Of a stretch of DNA of 64,000 nt, positions 41,066 through 49,662 are shown one piece after another. The stretch spans positions 124,001 through 188,000 of the forward strand of contig NZ_AUMH01000002.1 in NCBI RefSeq assembly GCF_000430585.1, read 5' to 3'. The position numbers and the translations under genes are program-made. Origin of the DNA: Alicyclobacillus herbarius DSM 13609 (GTDB taxonomy: Bacteria > Bacillota > Bacilli > Alicyclobacillales > Alicyclobacillaceae). Position 1 is the first letter of the stretch. Every line of letters begins with the position of its first letter. Under the pieces are notes generated by a model. That model did not search any database. It was not told where the DNA came from and saw nothing but the letters and a program-made list of their open reading frames with translations.

Positions 41066-42436
41066 ATGAAGCACGACAGGATCTATCTCAATGCCTTTGT
41101 GATGAATTGCGTAAGTCACCAATCTCCAGGGCTGTGGACGCATCCGTCGGACCAAGGGTACCGCTATACGGATATCGATTTCTGGGCCGAGTTGGCCCAG
41201 ACATTGGAGCGCGGTCGCTTTGACGCCGTGTTTTTGGCGGACGTACTGGGAGTATATGACGTCTATCAAGGCTCGCGGGATGCAGCAGTTCGGCATGCCA
41301 CTCAGATCCCGCTCAATGATCCGATGCTGATTGTGCCGGTCATGGCGCAGGTCACGACCCGTTTAGGTTTTGGTGTCACGGTATCCGTCAGTTACGAACC
41401 GCCTTATCTATTTGCGCGCCGGATGTCCACGCTGGATCATTTGACCAAGGGGCGAGTGGGCTGGAATATCGTGACTTCCTACTTGGACAGCGCAGCGCGT
41501 AACCTGGGCCTCCAGCGGCAGGTGGATCACGATGCCCGTTATGACATCGCCGAGGAATACCTCGAGGTTTGCTACAAGCTCTGGGAAGGCAGCTGGGAAG
41601 ACGATGCAGTCGTGCGGGATCGCAGGCGGGGGGTCTACGCGGAACCCGACAAGGTGCATGCCATTGGACACCATGGCACCTATTTTACGGTCCCCGGAAT
41701 CCATCTTTGCGAGCCCTCTCCCCAGCGCACGCCGGTGTTGTACCAGGCGGGGGTGTCCAGGCGAGGGCGCGCGTTCGCGGCTCGCCACGCAGAGTGTGTG
41801 TTCATCATTGCACCGACCGTGGCCATGGCCAAGACATATGTGCAGTCTATCCGGGCGGAGGCAGAAAGGATTGGCCGAGACCCGTCACAAATCCGTATTT
41901 TTTCCATGTTCACCCCCATTGTTGGCCGGACCCAGGCGGAGGCAGAGGAGAAGTACCTGGATTACATCCGACATGCAAGCTACGAGGGGGCGCTCGCCCT
42001 GTACGGAGGATGGAGCGGTCTGGACCTTTCCAAATACAGGCCGTCGGAGCCACTGCAATATTTCCGCAATGACGCCATTCACTCAGCGGTGGAAGTCTTT
42101 ACGAAAATGGATCCGGACCGTCAATGGACCGTAGAGGAAATCGCCCGGTTTATCGGAATTGGCGGCCGGGGACCTGTGTTCGTGGGCACTGCAGACCGGA
42201 TTGCCGATGAGATGAAAGCTTGGGTCGACGAAGCGGGAGTGGACGGATTCAATGTCGCGTATGCCGTCATACCCGGGACGTTTGTGGATTTTGTCGACAT
42301 GGTCGTGCCCACGCTCCAGAAGAGGGGGCTCGTATGGAACGATTATGCATTCGACACGCTGCGGGGCAACCTGTACGACGGTCGTGCGCATTTGCCAGAC
42401 GACCATCCCGGGAGACAAGTGCACGTGAGAAACTAG
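41066..42436 (+). CDS. NtaA/SnaA/DszA-family FMN-dependent monooxygenase
   Basis: A 456-residue luciferase-fold monooxygenase of the nitrilotriacetate/dibenzothiophene sulfone monooxygenase group. Landmarks: FDAVFLADVLGVYDVYQGSR near 55, GFGVTVSVSYEPPYLFARRM near 98, TLDHLTKGRVGWNIVTSYLD near 118, TPVLYQAGVSRRGRAFAARH near 225, and GTADRIADEMKAWVDEAGVD near 375. It should use FMNH2 and O2. ATG 41066 has AAGGAGTGA at 41049-41057; the frame is open further upstream into hpaB but that part is not coding. DszA-type enzymes cleave C-S bonds in sulfones, which fits the sulfonate neighbours. Confidence 0.92.
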   Translation: MKHDRIYLNAFVMNCVSHQSPGLWTHPSDQGYRYTDIDFWAELAQTLERGRFDAVFLADVLGVYDVYQGSRDAAVRHATQIPLNDPMLIVPVMAQVTTRLGFGVTVSVSYEPPYLFARRMSTLDHLTKGRVGWNIVTSYLDSAARNLGLQRQVDHDARYDIAEEYLEVCYKLWEGSWEDDAVVRDRRRGVYAEPDKVHAIGHHGTYFTVPGIHLCEPSPQRTPVLYQAGVSRRGRAFAARHAECVFIIAPTVAMAKTYVQSIRAEAERIGRDPSQIRIFSMFTPIVGRTQAEAEEKYLDYIRHASYEGALALYGGWSGLDLSKYRPSEPLQYFRNDAIHSAVEVFTKMDPDRQWTVEEIARFIGIGGRGPVFVGTADRIADEMKAWVDEAGVDGFNVAYAVIPGTFVDFVDMVVPTLQKRGLVWNDYAFDTLRGNLYDGRAHLPDDHPGRQVHVRN

Positions 42437-42528
42437 CGGTTTTTTTCAGCAGATGGAGCGAGGGTGTGCCTTGTTGATCTAGCTCAACAGGGTACACATA
42501 GGGCCGCGGGCGGCCGGAAGGAGGCATG

Positions 42529-43899
42529 ATGGTGCAGTCGAACGTCGTCTTAAACCAACAACCCGCTGTGCGGATGAACCCGTTGCAGCGTACAACCCAG
42601 TTGTTCGCGGCAGTTATGGAAAGGTACCTGCCGGATCCGTTTGTGCTCGTGATGCTGCTGACCTTGGTGATGCTCCTTTTGGGCACCACGGTTTCTCATC
42701 AGAGTTTGCCGGCGATGGTGCGGGATTGGTCGAACGGTTTTTGGGGGTTTTTGGAGTTTTCCATGCAGGTCGCGTTGGTGGTGGTAACGGGATATGCCCT
42801 GGCCGTATCTCCGCCCATCGCGAAGCTTATGAACTGGTGTGCCTCCCGTGTGCACAGTCCACGTGGCGCGATTGTGTGCGCGACCGTGGTCTCATGCATC
42901 ACTTCCTATATGAATTGGGGATTCGGGTTGATTGCCGGAACGTTAATGGCCCAGCAACTGGCAAAGCGGACTCGTGGTATCCACTATCCGCTGTTGATTG
43001 CGAGCGCCTATTCCGGATGGATTGTGTACGGCCTCGGGGTGTCCGCGACCATTCCTATCACTCTGGCCACGGCTGGCAATCCGTTCGCGACGTCGATTGG
43101 CGGATTAATCTCCTTGCGGCACACGGTATTCCTTCCAGCTGTTGTGGCGGATGCAGTTGTCCTAATCGTCACCCTGCCCATACTCAATATCCTGATACAT
43201 CCGAGGCCGAACGCCGTGTTGGATATCAATCCGTCTTCATGGGAGTCGACGGATAGCCAGGATAGCGTGCCGACAGCCAAGACGCCGGCCGAGAAGTTGG
43301 AGCGGACGCGGCTGCTAAATGTCATCATGGTGTTCCTGGGAGCCGGCTTTCTGGCCTATCATTTTTCCTCCGGCGGGTCTTTGGACATTGACACATTGAA
43401 CGTAATCTTTCTCTTCTGTGGATTGTTGTTTCATGGCACACCGGCAGCTTATGTTCGCGCTGCGTCGGAAGGCGTTCGCAGTATTGGCGGCATTGTGCTT
43501 CAGTTTCCGTTTTACGCCGGCATGATGGGTATGATGAAATCCTCCGGACTGGCAGTCGCCATTTCCAAGTGGATGGTTGATATCTCGAGTGTGCACACCC
43601 TGCCTCTGTTTGGACTCTTGAGCTCTTTTCTCATCAATTTCTTTGCTCCTTCTTCAGGCGGGCACTGGGCCATTCAGGGACCCTTTATGATTGAAGCGGC
43701 CAAAAGCCTGGGCGCCGACGTGGCAAAAACCAGCATGGCCGTGCAGATGGGCTGCTCATGGAACGACCTAGTGCAACCCTTTTGGCTAATTCCGATTTTA
43801 ACGCTGGCACGCCTGAGCGTCCGCCAGATTATGGGCTACACTATTGTCCCTTTCCTATGGGTAGGTATTGTCTACGTTGTGACCGTCTTGATTTGGTAG
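42529..43899 (+). CDS. AtoE-like short-chain fatty acid transporter family protein
   Basis: A 456-residue membrane protein with about eleven hydrophobic segments of the AtoE/SCFA transporter family: ERYLPDPFVLVMLLTLVMLL at the start, CITSYMNWGFGLIAGTLMAQ near 125, GMMGMMKSSGLAVAISKWM near 330, NFFAPSSGGHWAIQGPFMIE near 370 and MGCSWNDLVQPFWLIPILTL near 405. AAGGAGG at 42518-42524 allows starts at 42529 or GTG 42532. AtoE carries acetoacetate or butyrate in Escherichia coli, but here the neighbours are sulfur-scavenging enzymes, so it may import an organosulfur acid. It precedes the deleted acyl-CoA dehydrogenase by 58 bases. Confidence 0.9.
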   Translation: MVQSNVVLNQQPAVRMNPLQRTTQLFAAVMERYLPDPFVLVMLLTLVMLLLGTTVSHQSLPAMVRDWSNGFWGFLEFSMQVALVVVTGYALAVSPPIAKLMNWCASRVHSPRGAIVCATVVSCITSYMNWGFGLIAGTLMAQQLAKRTRGIHYPLLIASAYSGWIVYGLGVSATIPITLATAGNPFATSIGGLISLRHTVFLPAVVADAVVLIVTLPILNILIHPRPNAVLDINPSSWESTDSQDSVPTAKTPAEKLERTRLLNVIMVFLGAGFLAYHFSSGGSLDIDTLNVIFLFCGLLFHGTPAAYVRAASEGVRSIGGIVLQFPFYAGMMGMMKSSGLAVAISKWMVDISSVHTLPLFGLLSSFLINFFAPSSGGHWAIQGPFMIEAAKSLGADVAKTSMAVQMGCSWNDLVQPFWLIPILTLARLSVRQIMGYTIVPFLWVGIVYVVTVLIW

Positions 43900-43957
43900 C
43901 CTCGGAGTTGTGAAGAGGGGTCAACGGACCGTCAACTGCAAAGGGGAGGGGATTGGC

Positions 43958-44272
43958 ATGGCATCTGAAGCCATAAAGGAAAGTGAAGATTATGTGGAGA
44001 AGGCAGCCCAGTTGGCCGGACGGTTTCACGAAGATGCCGCGGAACGCGACAAGGTGGGGGGCACGCCAAAAAAACAGAATGCCGCACTGGACATCACCTC
44101 GCGGATCTTCGAGGTGATGGGCGCTCGTTCGACAGCTTCCCGTTATGGGTTCGACCGATTCTGGCGCAATGTACGCACGCATACATTGCACAATCCGGCC
44201 GAGTTCAAGCTGCGGAACGTGGGGAATTGGTTTGTAAACCGGAAGTGGCCAGAGCCTGGGTATTACTCCTGA
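43958..44272 (+). pseudogene. Acyl-CoA dehydrogenase family (SfnB/DszC-like) gene with large internal in-frame deletion
   Basis: A 104-residue frame joining two ends of a roughly 400-residue protein. Residues 1-40 read like the start of a sulfur-acquisition acyl-CoA dehydrogenase homologue (AAQLAGRFHEDAAERDKVGG, then TPKKQ). The next residue begins the C terminus: AALDITSRIFEVMGARSTAS, YGFDRFWRNVRTHTLHNPAE, LNGR-like FVNRKWPEPGYYS. The catalytic and FAD-binding centre, near 290 residues, is gone, with the frame preserved. ATG 43958 has GGGGAGGGG ahead. SfnB and DszC oxidise sulfones or thiophenes with FMNH2, so this was one of the monooxygenases of the sulfur island. The product, if made, cannot be active. 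Confidence 0.85.
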
Positions 44273-44310
44273 GGCCTCCGGCCACACACCATCCCCAGGA
44301 AGACGCAAAA

Positions 44311-44340
44311 TTGACTTTACCAAGCGGATTACTTTATAAT
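44311..44340 (+). promoter_or_regulatory. Sigma-A promoter of the GntR gene
   Basis: TTGACT at 44311-44316, 18 bases, TATAAT at 44335-44340, in an AT-rich spacer 88 bases ahead of the GTG start. It is the strongest sigma-A match in this part of the window. Confidence 0.75.
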
Positions 44341-44428
44341 ATTTTCAACGCTTCATATTCTCCATTTACATCCTGGGTCCAACTGACTTTTACGAAGATG
44401 GATTGGCCACTGCAGAGGGGGCTCGCTT

Positions 44429-45157
44429 GTGAAGACGGCCGTTCCGCTCTACCAACACCTCAAGGATGAAATTTTACGCGACATTCAAGCCGGAAGGTGG
44501 CGCCCAGGTGACCAAATTCCCTCGGAAACCGAATTGGCGCAGGAAATGGGTGTGAGCCGGATAACGGTGCGCCAGGCCATCGCCGATCTCGTATCGCTTG
44601 GCTACCTGGCTAAACGGCAGGGAAAAGGGACTTTTCTCCTGCCACGCAACGAATCTTTGACGGCATCGAAGCTACGTGGTTTCGCCGAGGAACTGCGAGC
44701 ACGTGGGTGGCCGGTGAAAATGGACGTTAGAGGGGTACGGATGATGACGACGTATCCCCAACTCGTCGCTGACCAGCTGCGTATCCGGCCGCCTGCCCAG
44801 GTGATTCAGATTCGTCGCATCGCTTGGGTCGAACATCAACCCGTGTTTCGAGAAACTTCTTATTTAATTCCTCCGCCCAAAGTGGCTTTGGATGAACTCC
44901 AACAACATATGGATGTGTACAACCATATCTACGGTTTTTTTGAACAGCATGGCGTGAGAATATCTTTTGGCAGTCAACAGATTTCCGCAACGCGATCCGT
45001 GTACGAAGATATGGTGGAACTGGGCATCCGCAGCGACGAGCCGATCCTCATGATCCGACGCGTAACCTCGGATCAGACCGGCACTCCAGTGGAATTTTCC
45101 GAAGTCCGCTATGCCTCCAGCAGATATCAGTTTGAAGTGAGCCTAGTGCGGGAGTGA
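44429..45157 (+). CDS. GntR family regulator, HutC subfamily
   Basis: A 242-residue regulator. The N-terminal winged helix domain is complete (PLYQHLKDEILRDIQAGRWR, GDQIPSETELAQEMGVSRIT, VRQAIADLVSLGYLAKRQGK), followed by a UTRA effector domain (SKLRGFAEELRARGWPVKMD; IQIRRIAWVEHQPVFRETSY; DEPILMIRRVTSDQTGTPVE; SEVRYASSRYQFEV). GTG 44429 has AGAGGGGG ahead. HutC-type proteins sense small organic ligands through UTRA. It sits at the end of the sulfur island under its own promoter, so local control of that island or of itself is likely. The gene appears intact although its presumed target operon is decaying. Confidence 0.92.
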   Translation: MKTAVPLYQHLKDEILRDIQAGRWRPGDQIPSETELAQEMGVSRITVRQAIADLVSLGYLAKRQGKGTFLLPRNESLTASKLRGFAEELRARGWPVKMDVRGVRMMTTYPQLVADQLRIRPPAQVIQIRRIAWVEHQPVFRETSYLIPPPKVALDELQQHMDVYNHIYGFFEQHGVRISFGSQQISATRSVYEDMVELGIRSDEPILMIRRVTSDQTGTPVEFSEVRYASSRYQFEVSLVRE

Positions 45158-45256
45158 AACACTGACTGATGGAGGGAAAAAACGGTATGCGAGCAGAATG
45201 GACCAGCTTATCATTGTCCGCCACACTCGGCTGGTCGGTTTATAGCCGGATAGCTA

Positions 45257-45362
45257 GTGGCCCCTGAAAATGTCCTCCATTGAGTTGCCGCTCTGCAGCT
45301 GAAGTGTAACACTTTCCAACACCCCTAAACAGGAATCTCGGGGTGTCGTGCCGAATTCCGTA
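45257..45362 (-). mobile_element. Deletion derivative of the 30590-32220 insertion sequence
   Basis: Bases 45257-45306 match the right end of that IS in reverse (GTGGCCCCTGAAAA, then GTTGCCGCTCTGCAGCTGAA), and from 45310 to about 45362 the sequence jumps to the reverse of its left part, from the transposase start codon outward (CACTTTCCAACACCCCTAAA, then GGTGTCGTGCCGAATTC). The whole transposase gene is excised between start and past its stop, and the outer left end with its terminal repeat is also missing. It is therefore a fossil, older or more damaged than the intact copy. Confidence 0.88.
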
Positions 45363-45368
45363 GTATGC

Positions 45369-45402
45369 CTGCCCGCCTTTCTCCATCGACAAAGGCGGGC
45401 AG
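45369..45402 (-). terminator. Stem-loop terminator for the SDR gene
   Basis: CTGCCCGCCTTT at 45369-45380 and AAAGGCGGGCAG at 45391-45402 form a perfect 12-pair stem with a 10-base loop, starting 26 bases after the SDR stop on the minus strand. There is no long T-tract, so its efficiency is uncertain. Confidence 0.65.
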
Positions 45403-45427
45403 ATAATAAGTGGCAGAACACATCCCT

Positions 45428-46201
45428 TCAACGAGCCGTAGAACCGCCGTCGACCACCAGGACCTGCCCCGTGACGTAGTCCGATGCAGCGGACGCGAAG
45501 AAGAGAGCAGCTCCCTGAAGGTCACGTTCACCACCAACGCGGTGTAACGGCGTGGACTCAATGATACGTTCATAAGCACGCTCCAGAACGACCTTTGTCA
45601 TCTTTGTCGGGAAGAAACCGGGCGCGATAGCGTTTACATAAATGTTGTAACGAGCCCACTTGACCGCCAAATCCTGGGTGAGACTGATTACTCCGCCCTT
45701 GCTGACACTGTACCCTACGGCGTCCAAAACTTCTGGGTCGGAACCGCGTAGCCCGGCCACCGAGGCGATATTAATGATCTTTCCGCCGCCGTGGGCGCGC
45801 ATGTGTCGTCCTACCGCCTGTGACATCAGAAACGTACCGGTGAGATTGGTCTGGATTACCTTCTGCCAGGCCTCATATGGCATGTCGAACGCCGGAGCGC
45901 CCCAGGACGTACCCGAATTATTCACGAGAATATCAATCCGGCCGAAGTGTGCCAGCGTTTTGGCGACAACCTCCTGTATAGAATCCGGCTGCGTCACATC
46001 GAGCTGAAGCGCGAGAACCTCGCCACCTTGTACTTCTAGCTCCTCTTTTACCCGTTCGCAGTTCTCAAGCCTGCGCGAGCAGAGTACGATACGTGCACCG
46101 GCCTCCACATATGCTTGCGCAATTTGCCGACCTAAACCCCGGCCGCCGCCCGTAATGAGGGCGACTTTGTTGTCCAACCGGAATAAATCGAAGACTGACA
46201 A
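45428..46201 (-). CDS. Short-chain dehydrogenase/reductase
   Basis: A 257-residue classical SDR. The cofactor loop is ALITGGGRGLGRQIAQAY, followed by LQLDVTQPDSI, the NNSG motif in ILVNNSGTSWG, and the catalytic triad Ser in IINIASVAGLRG with Tyr-x3-Lys in VGYSVSKGGV; the C terminus is YVTGQVLVVDGGSTAR. Arginines after the first strand (LCSRRLE) favour NADP. Start TTG 46201 with AGGAGG 8 bases ahead. It lies 62 bases downstream of a truncated phosphotransferase gene, once its operon partner. The substrate is unknown; such SDRs beside ACAD10-type phosphotransferases often act in acyl-CoA metabolism. Confidence 0.92.
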   Translation of the reverse strand: MSVFDLFRLDNKVALITGGGRGLGRQIAQAYVEAGARIVLCSRRLENCERVKEELEVQGGEVLALQLDVTQPDSIQEVVAKTLAHFGRIDILVNNSGTSWGAPAFDMPYEAWQKVIQTNLTGTFLMSQAVGRHMRAHGGGKIINIASVAGLRGSDPEVLDAVGYSVSKGGVISLTQDLAVKWARYNIYVNAIAPGFFPTKMTKVVLERAYERIIESTPLHRVGGERDLQGAALFFASAASDYVTGQVLVVDGGSTAR

Positions 46202-46263
46202 CCTCTCTACCTCCTCACGGGCGTCGTCAGCGTCCGCAAAATTTCTTGCTTAACCTTCTGGGA

Positions 46264-46667
46264 TTACTGCTCTGGGAGAATCGTAAACGTATACTCGAGC
46301 AAATCTCGAACACGCATCCCGAAGGAGGCGAAGCGAGAATCCTGAGTCTGCCCCCGTTTCCAGCGAACGTAAATCTGTTGCAGGATGACCGCTAACTTGA
46401 AATAAGCAAATACCACTAAAATTCCAAACTAGATACATCCCGGCCACTCTTTCTGGAATAACGCTCAATAAGCTCACTGCGGCGTAGAAATCCGCCGTTT
46501 TTCGTCACCGTCGGCAATACCTGTTTTAACGAATCGGGGTCTGTAGGTTCGCTCCAATAGCTCAAAGATACCGCCAAATCGAACAGTGGATCACCAATAG
46601 TAGCCATCTCCCAGTCGACCACCCCCACGACACGACTCGGGTCTTCGGGATCTAGTATAAGATTATT
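46264..46667 (-). pseudogene. C-terminal part of an APH/ACAD10-type phosphotransferase, frameshifted
   Basis: The minus strand reads VNNLILDPEDPSRVVGVVDW then EMATIGDPLFDLAVSLSYW, the catalytic-loop end and metal-binding D of aminoglycoside/ACAD10-type phosphotransferases, continuing to SGRDVSSLEF where it hits a stop near 46418. After a one-step frame change it resumes as FAYFKLAVILQQIYVRWKRG and ends at 46264 after LLEYTFTILPEQ. The N-terminal two thirds are absent: similarity begins exactly at the terminal repeat of the IS relic at 46667. So the gene was truncated by an IS-linked deletion and later frameshifted. Confidence 0.8.
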
Positions 46668-47043
46668 TACTCAAGTTTCGCACCCCAATTGAGCCTGTAA
46701 TTTCTTGAGTTCGTTGGAGCTGTGGGTCATGTAAAAGCAAAAACATCCTCATATTTCTGGTAGACTGTTGTGTTCGCCCGCTACATCATGTTGGCGATAG
46801 CCTCCAGAGATGCCCAAGCTCCCCGAACCATCGGTGCCCTGTTTTTCGATTGCTACGACGAACTCGACGACATCCGATTTGTCGATGCTCTTCGGCTGCT
46901 TCTGGAACTGCTCAGAACCGCCTTAGAGGTGACATTGGCTCAAAGAAACGACGTCATCGAACAGGTGGTACAGCAGTTCATTGACCGTTTACCCAGTGCA
47001 ATCAAGGAGAAATTAGCTGCCTGAGGATGCGAAACTTGAGTAA
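46667..47043 (+). mobile_element. IS4-family-like relic with both terminal repeats but most of the transposase deleted
   Basis: Perfect 16-bp inverted repeats TTACTCAAGTTTCGCA at 46667-46682 and its complement at 47028-47043 bound a 377-base relic. From 46764 it encodes the last 86 codons of an IS4-type transposase (TVVFARYIMLAIASRDAQ, then RTIGALFFDCYDELDDIRF and QFIDRLPSAIKEKL) to the stop at 47022-47024. About 80 bases of the left end remain before the break. No direct repeat flanks it: on one side is the middle of a phosphotransferase gene, on the other the start of a cyclase gene. Confidence 0.82.
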
Positions 47044-47135
47044 TTTAGAGACCCGATCTCATCATCTGGTCCCCAGCGATTCCAATTGGTCGGGAGATTT
47101 CTTAACAATTCAGCCACTTTGCGTTCGTTGGACAT
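47044..47135 (-). pseudogene. N-terminal fragment of a cyclase-family (kynurenine formamidase-like) gene
   Basis: On the minus strand, ATG at 47135 with GAGGAG just ahead begins MSNERKVAELLRNLPTNWNR followed by WGPDDEIGSLNY, the conserved opening of the PF04199 cyclase family (typically PSNWGRWGPDDE.GALN). The frame enters the IS relic terminal repeat at residue 30 and the remaining 230 or so residues are absent. It shows that a metal-dependent cyclic-amide or formamide hydrolase gene once preceded the phosphotransferase and SDR genes in the same direction. Confidence 0.75.
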
Positions 47136-47239
47136 CTCGATTTCTCCTCGTTGAAGGACGTGTAGATACTGATGCTATGTCAATAGATTGGAAACACCAA
47201 ATCGAGAAAACAAAAATGAAGATTCAGATATGAGCTGTC

Positions 47240-47660
47240 ATGTACACACTTAACTTACTTTGGTTGCATGTAATTGGTAATACCTTCGTTCAAATTCCAC
47301 CGCCGTCATGTATCCAATCGACGAGTGGATTCGCTCGCTGTTGTACCAGGATTCGACATACTCGAAAATGCGCTTCAATCGTGCTTGGTCTTCGTATGAT
47401 GCGGATTGGCTCCCACGATCCGACTGATGGAGCACTGGCCCATCCACATTTGTCCCGGCCTTGGTGCAACAAAGGTCTGGTTTAACATATTCTCATGTAC
47501 CGGGTAGTTATACTTCGAGTTGGTGGTCGCTTTGTAATTACCGTACGGGATTTCAAGCCCCGCTCCTGCATAATTCGAGCCACGGTTTTATGAGAAACCC
47601 GAACCCTTTCCTTCTGCAATACTTGGGTGATTTTCGGGCTTCCGTAGAGCCGGCGTGAAT
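47240..47660 (-). mobile_element. IS3-family (IS150-like) orfB remnant with internal deletions
   Basis: Minus-strand pieces of an IS3-family OrfB: 47485-47655 reads RRLYGSPKITQVLQKERVRV and SHKTVARIMQERGLKSRTV, the part before the catalytic core; 47250-47447 reads HQSDRGSQSAS, with the second catalytic D, then ESWYNSERIHSSIGYMTAVE and RRYYQLHATKV, the C terminus. The first D region is missing at the junction near 47450-47482, and the segment between SDRGSQSASYED and the last helix lacks about 45 residues including the final catalytic E. No orfA is present. Bases 47661-47969 contain no gene that I can recognise. Confidence 0.82.
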
Positions 47661-47969
47661 TTACATTGGGGCCACTGAATGAACGCAAAGCCCAATAACG
47701 GCAAGGGATTTCGGGTACAAATGTCGAATCCAAGTGTATGGATTTTTCGTGGGAATGGGCGAAAAGCCGTGCACATGGAGGTCGGCTATGTACGCGCATA
47801 ACCAGGACCAGCAGATCCTCCCCGGAGAGTTCTTCTTGCCGTTCGGAGGCAAGCTTCGAGAGGACAATCGCTGGGTTCAACTCGCTCATTTGCTCCCGTG
47901 GCGCAGGGTGGAACAGGAATACAGCAAGCTGTTTAGGTCACCTTTGCAAGATGCAACTTCGCTCAAACA

Positions 47970-48000
47970 GGGGCCGCTATTTAATTGATTCAGCAGCCCC
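47970..48000 (-). terminator. Stem-loop after rocA
   Basis: On the minus strand GGGGCTGC (48000-47993) pairs with GCGGCCCC (47977-47970), one internal mismatch, loop of 15 bases, followed by a short TGTTTGA. It begins 17 bases after the rocA stop, a suitable place for a terminator. Confidence 0.5.
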
Positions 48001-48016
48001 CAAATAGATACGTTTC

Positions 48017-49564
48017 CTAGAAGCGTTCCGACACAACCTTCGCCTGCATGAATTGCAGCAGGTAATCTGGGCCGCCGGCTTTGGAGTCGGTACCCGACAT
48101 GTTGAATCCACCGAACGGATGCACGCCGACGAGCGCGCCGGTGCACTTACGGTTGAAGTACAAGTTGCCGCAGTGCATGCGAGCCGTTGCGTATTCGAGG
48201 TGCTCGCGATCATAGCTGAACACCGAACCGGTCAGACCGTACTCCGTGTCGTTGAAGATGTTGATCGCATCCTCGAACGAATCGGCCTTGGTGATTGCAA
48301 GCACGGGTCCAAAGATCTCTTCCTTCAACAGGCGAGCACCGCGCGGTACGTCGACAAACACGGTTGGCTCAATGAAGTAGCCCTTGCTAGAATCGGCGTT
48401 GCCGCCCAAAGCCAACTTGCCTTCGCTGCGGCCGATCTCGATGTACTTCGTCACCTTGTCGAACGACTTTTGGTCGATAACGGGTCCGCAGTAGAAGTTC
48501 TCTGCTGGCGCACCTTGTTTCAGGGCTGCGGTCTTCTCGATGATTTTTGCGACGACCTCGTCGTAGACATCCTTGTGCAGGATCGCGCGGGACGCTGCGG
48601 AGCACTTTTGACCTTGGAAGGCGAATGCAGATTGCACAATCACCGTAGCCGCTTCTTCAAGGTCAGCGTTTGCATCCACGATGATGCCATCCTTGCCGCC
48701 CATCTCAGCGATGACGCGCTTCAACCATTTCTGCCCCGGTTGTACCGCTGCTGCTTTCTGTGCGATATGCACACCAACATCACGCGACCCAGTAAAGGAA
48801 ATAAAACGGGTCAACGGGTGCTCGGTCATGTAGTCACCGATTTCTTCCGGATCACCCGGCACAAAGTTAATGACGCCATCTGGAAGTCCAATTTCCTTCA
48901 TGAGTTCGACGAACTTCGCTGCGATGACCGATGTGTTCGGTGAAGGTTTCAGAAGAACTGTGTTTCCAGTGACAATTGCGGAGGTTGTCATACCGACCAG
49001 GATTGCGAGCGGGAAGTTCCAAGGCGGAATAATGATGCCGACGCCCAGCGGAATGTAGAATTGCCGGTTTTGCTCACCCAACAGCGGTACTAACTCCTGG
49101 GGACCATCCAGGCGAAGCATTTCACGTGCGTAATATTCTAGAAAATCAATGGCCTCGGCAACGTCTGCATCAGCCTCTGCCCAGTTCTTCCCTGCTTCAA
49201 AAACCTGCCATGCAGCGAATTCAAACTTTCGGCGGCGAATCACGGCAGCTGCTTTAAACAGGTAACCTGCACGAATCTGTGCGCTCGTGTAACGCCAGGT
49301 GTCAAACGTATCCGCAGCGACCTGGAATGCTTCTTCGATGACGGAGCGGTTTGCTTGGCTCACATATCCAATGATCTCGGATGTATCAGCCGGATTGTAA
49401 GAAGGAAGGGTCGTCTTTGTTTGGATCCTTTTCGAACCCACAACGAGCGGATAGGTCTTGCCGAACTCGGTTTTTACCTTTGCCAGAGCGGCTTCCATTG
49501 CGGCCTTGTTGGCCGGGTTGGAGAAGTCGACAAACGGCTCATTTTGAAATGGTACTACTGTCAT
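48017..49564 (-). CDS. rocA: L-glutamate gamma-semialdehyde dehydrogenase (1-pyrroline-5-carboxylate dehydrogenase)
   Basis: A 515-residue aldehyde dehydrogenase of the RocA/PruA group, which oxidises glutamate semialdehyde, the product of proline dehydrogenase, to glutamate with NAD. Key segments: [20 protein letters not shown] near 170, [35 protein letters not shown] near 255, the catalytic glutamate in [20 protein letters not shown] near 288, and the catalytic cysteine in [17 protein letters not shown] near 322. Start ATG 49564 with AGGAGG about 9 bases ahead. It follows the proline dehydrogenase by 98 bases on the same strand, so the two-step pathway is encoded together as separate proteins, as in Bacillus, not as a PutA fusion. 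Confidence 0.97.
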   Translation of the reverse strand: MTVVPFQNEPFVDFSNPANKAAMEAALAKVKTEFGKTYPLVVGSKRIQTKTTLPSYNPADTSEIIGYVSQANRSVIEEAFQVAADTFDTWRYTSAQIRAGYLFKAAAVIRRRKFEFAAWQVFEAGKNWAEADADVAEAIDFLEYYAREMLRLDGPQELVPLLGEQNRQFYIPLGVGIIIPPWNFPLAILVGMTTSAIVTGNTVLLKPSPNTSVIAAKFVELMKEIGLPDGVINFVPGDPEEIGDYMTEHPLTRFISFTGSRDVGVHIAQKAAAVQPGQKWLKRVIAEMGGKDGIIVDANADLEEAATVIVQSAFAFQGQKCSAASRAILHKDVYDEVVAKIIEKTAALKQGAPAENFYCGPVIDQKSFDKVTKYIEIGRSEGKLALGGNADSSKGYFIEPTVFVDVPRGARLLKEEIFGPVLAITKADSFEDAINIFNDTEYGLTGSVFSYDREHLEYATARMHCGNLYFNRKCTGALVGVHPFGGFNMSGTDSKAGGPDYLLQFMQAKVVSERF

Positions 49565-49662
49565 CTACGAAAACCTCCTGTCCCCCGACTCCCACCAGCA
49601 CAGTCTGATCGGGATGAATAATGGTTTACCCACGACACACCTACCAACCTAGCAACTATCTA

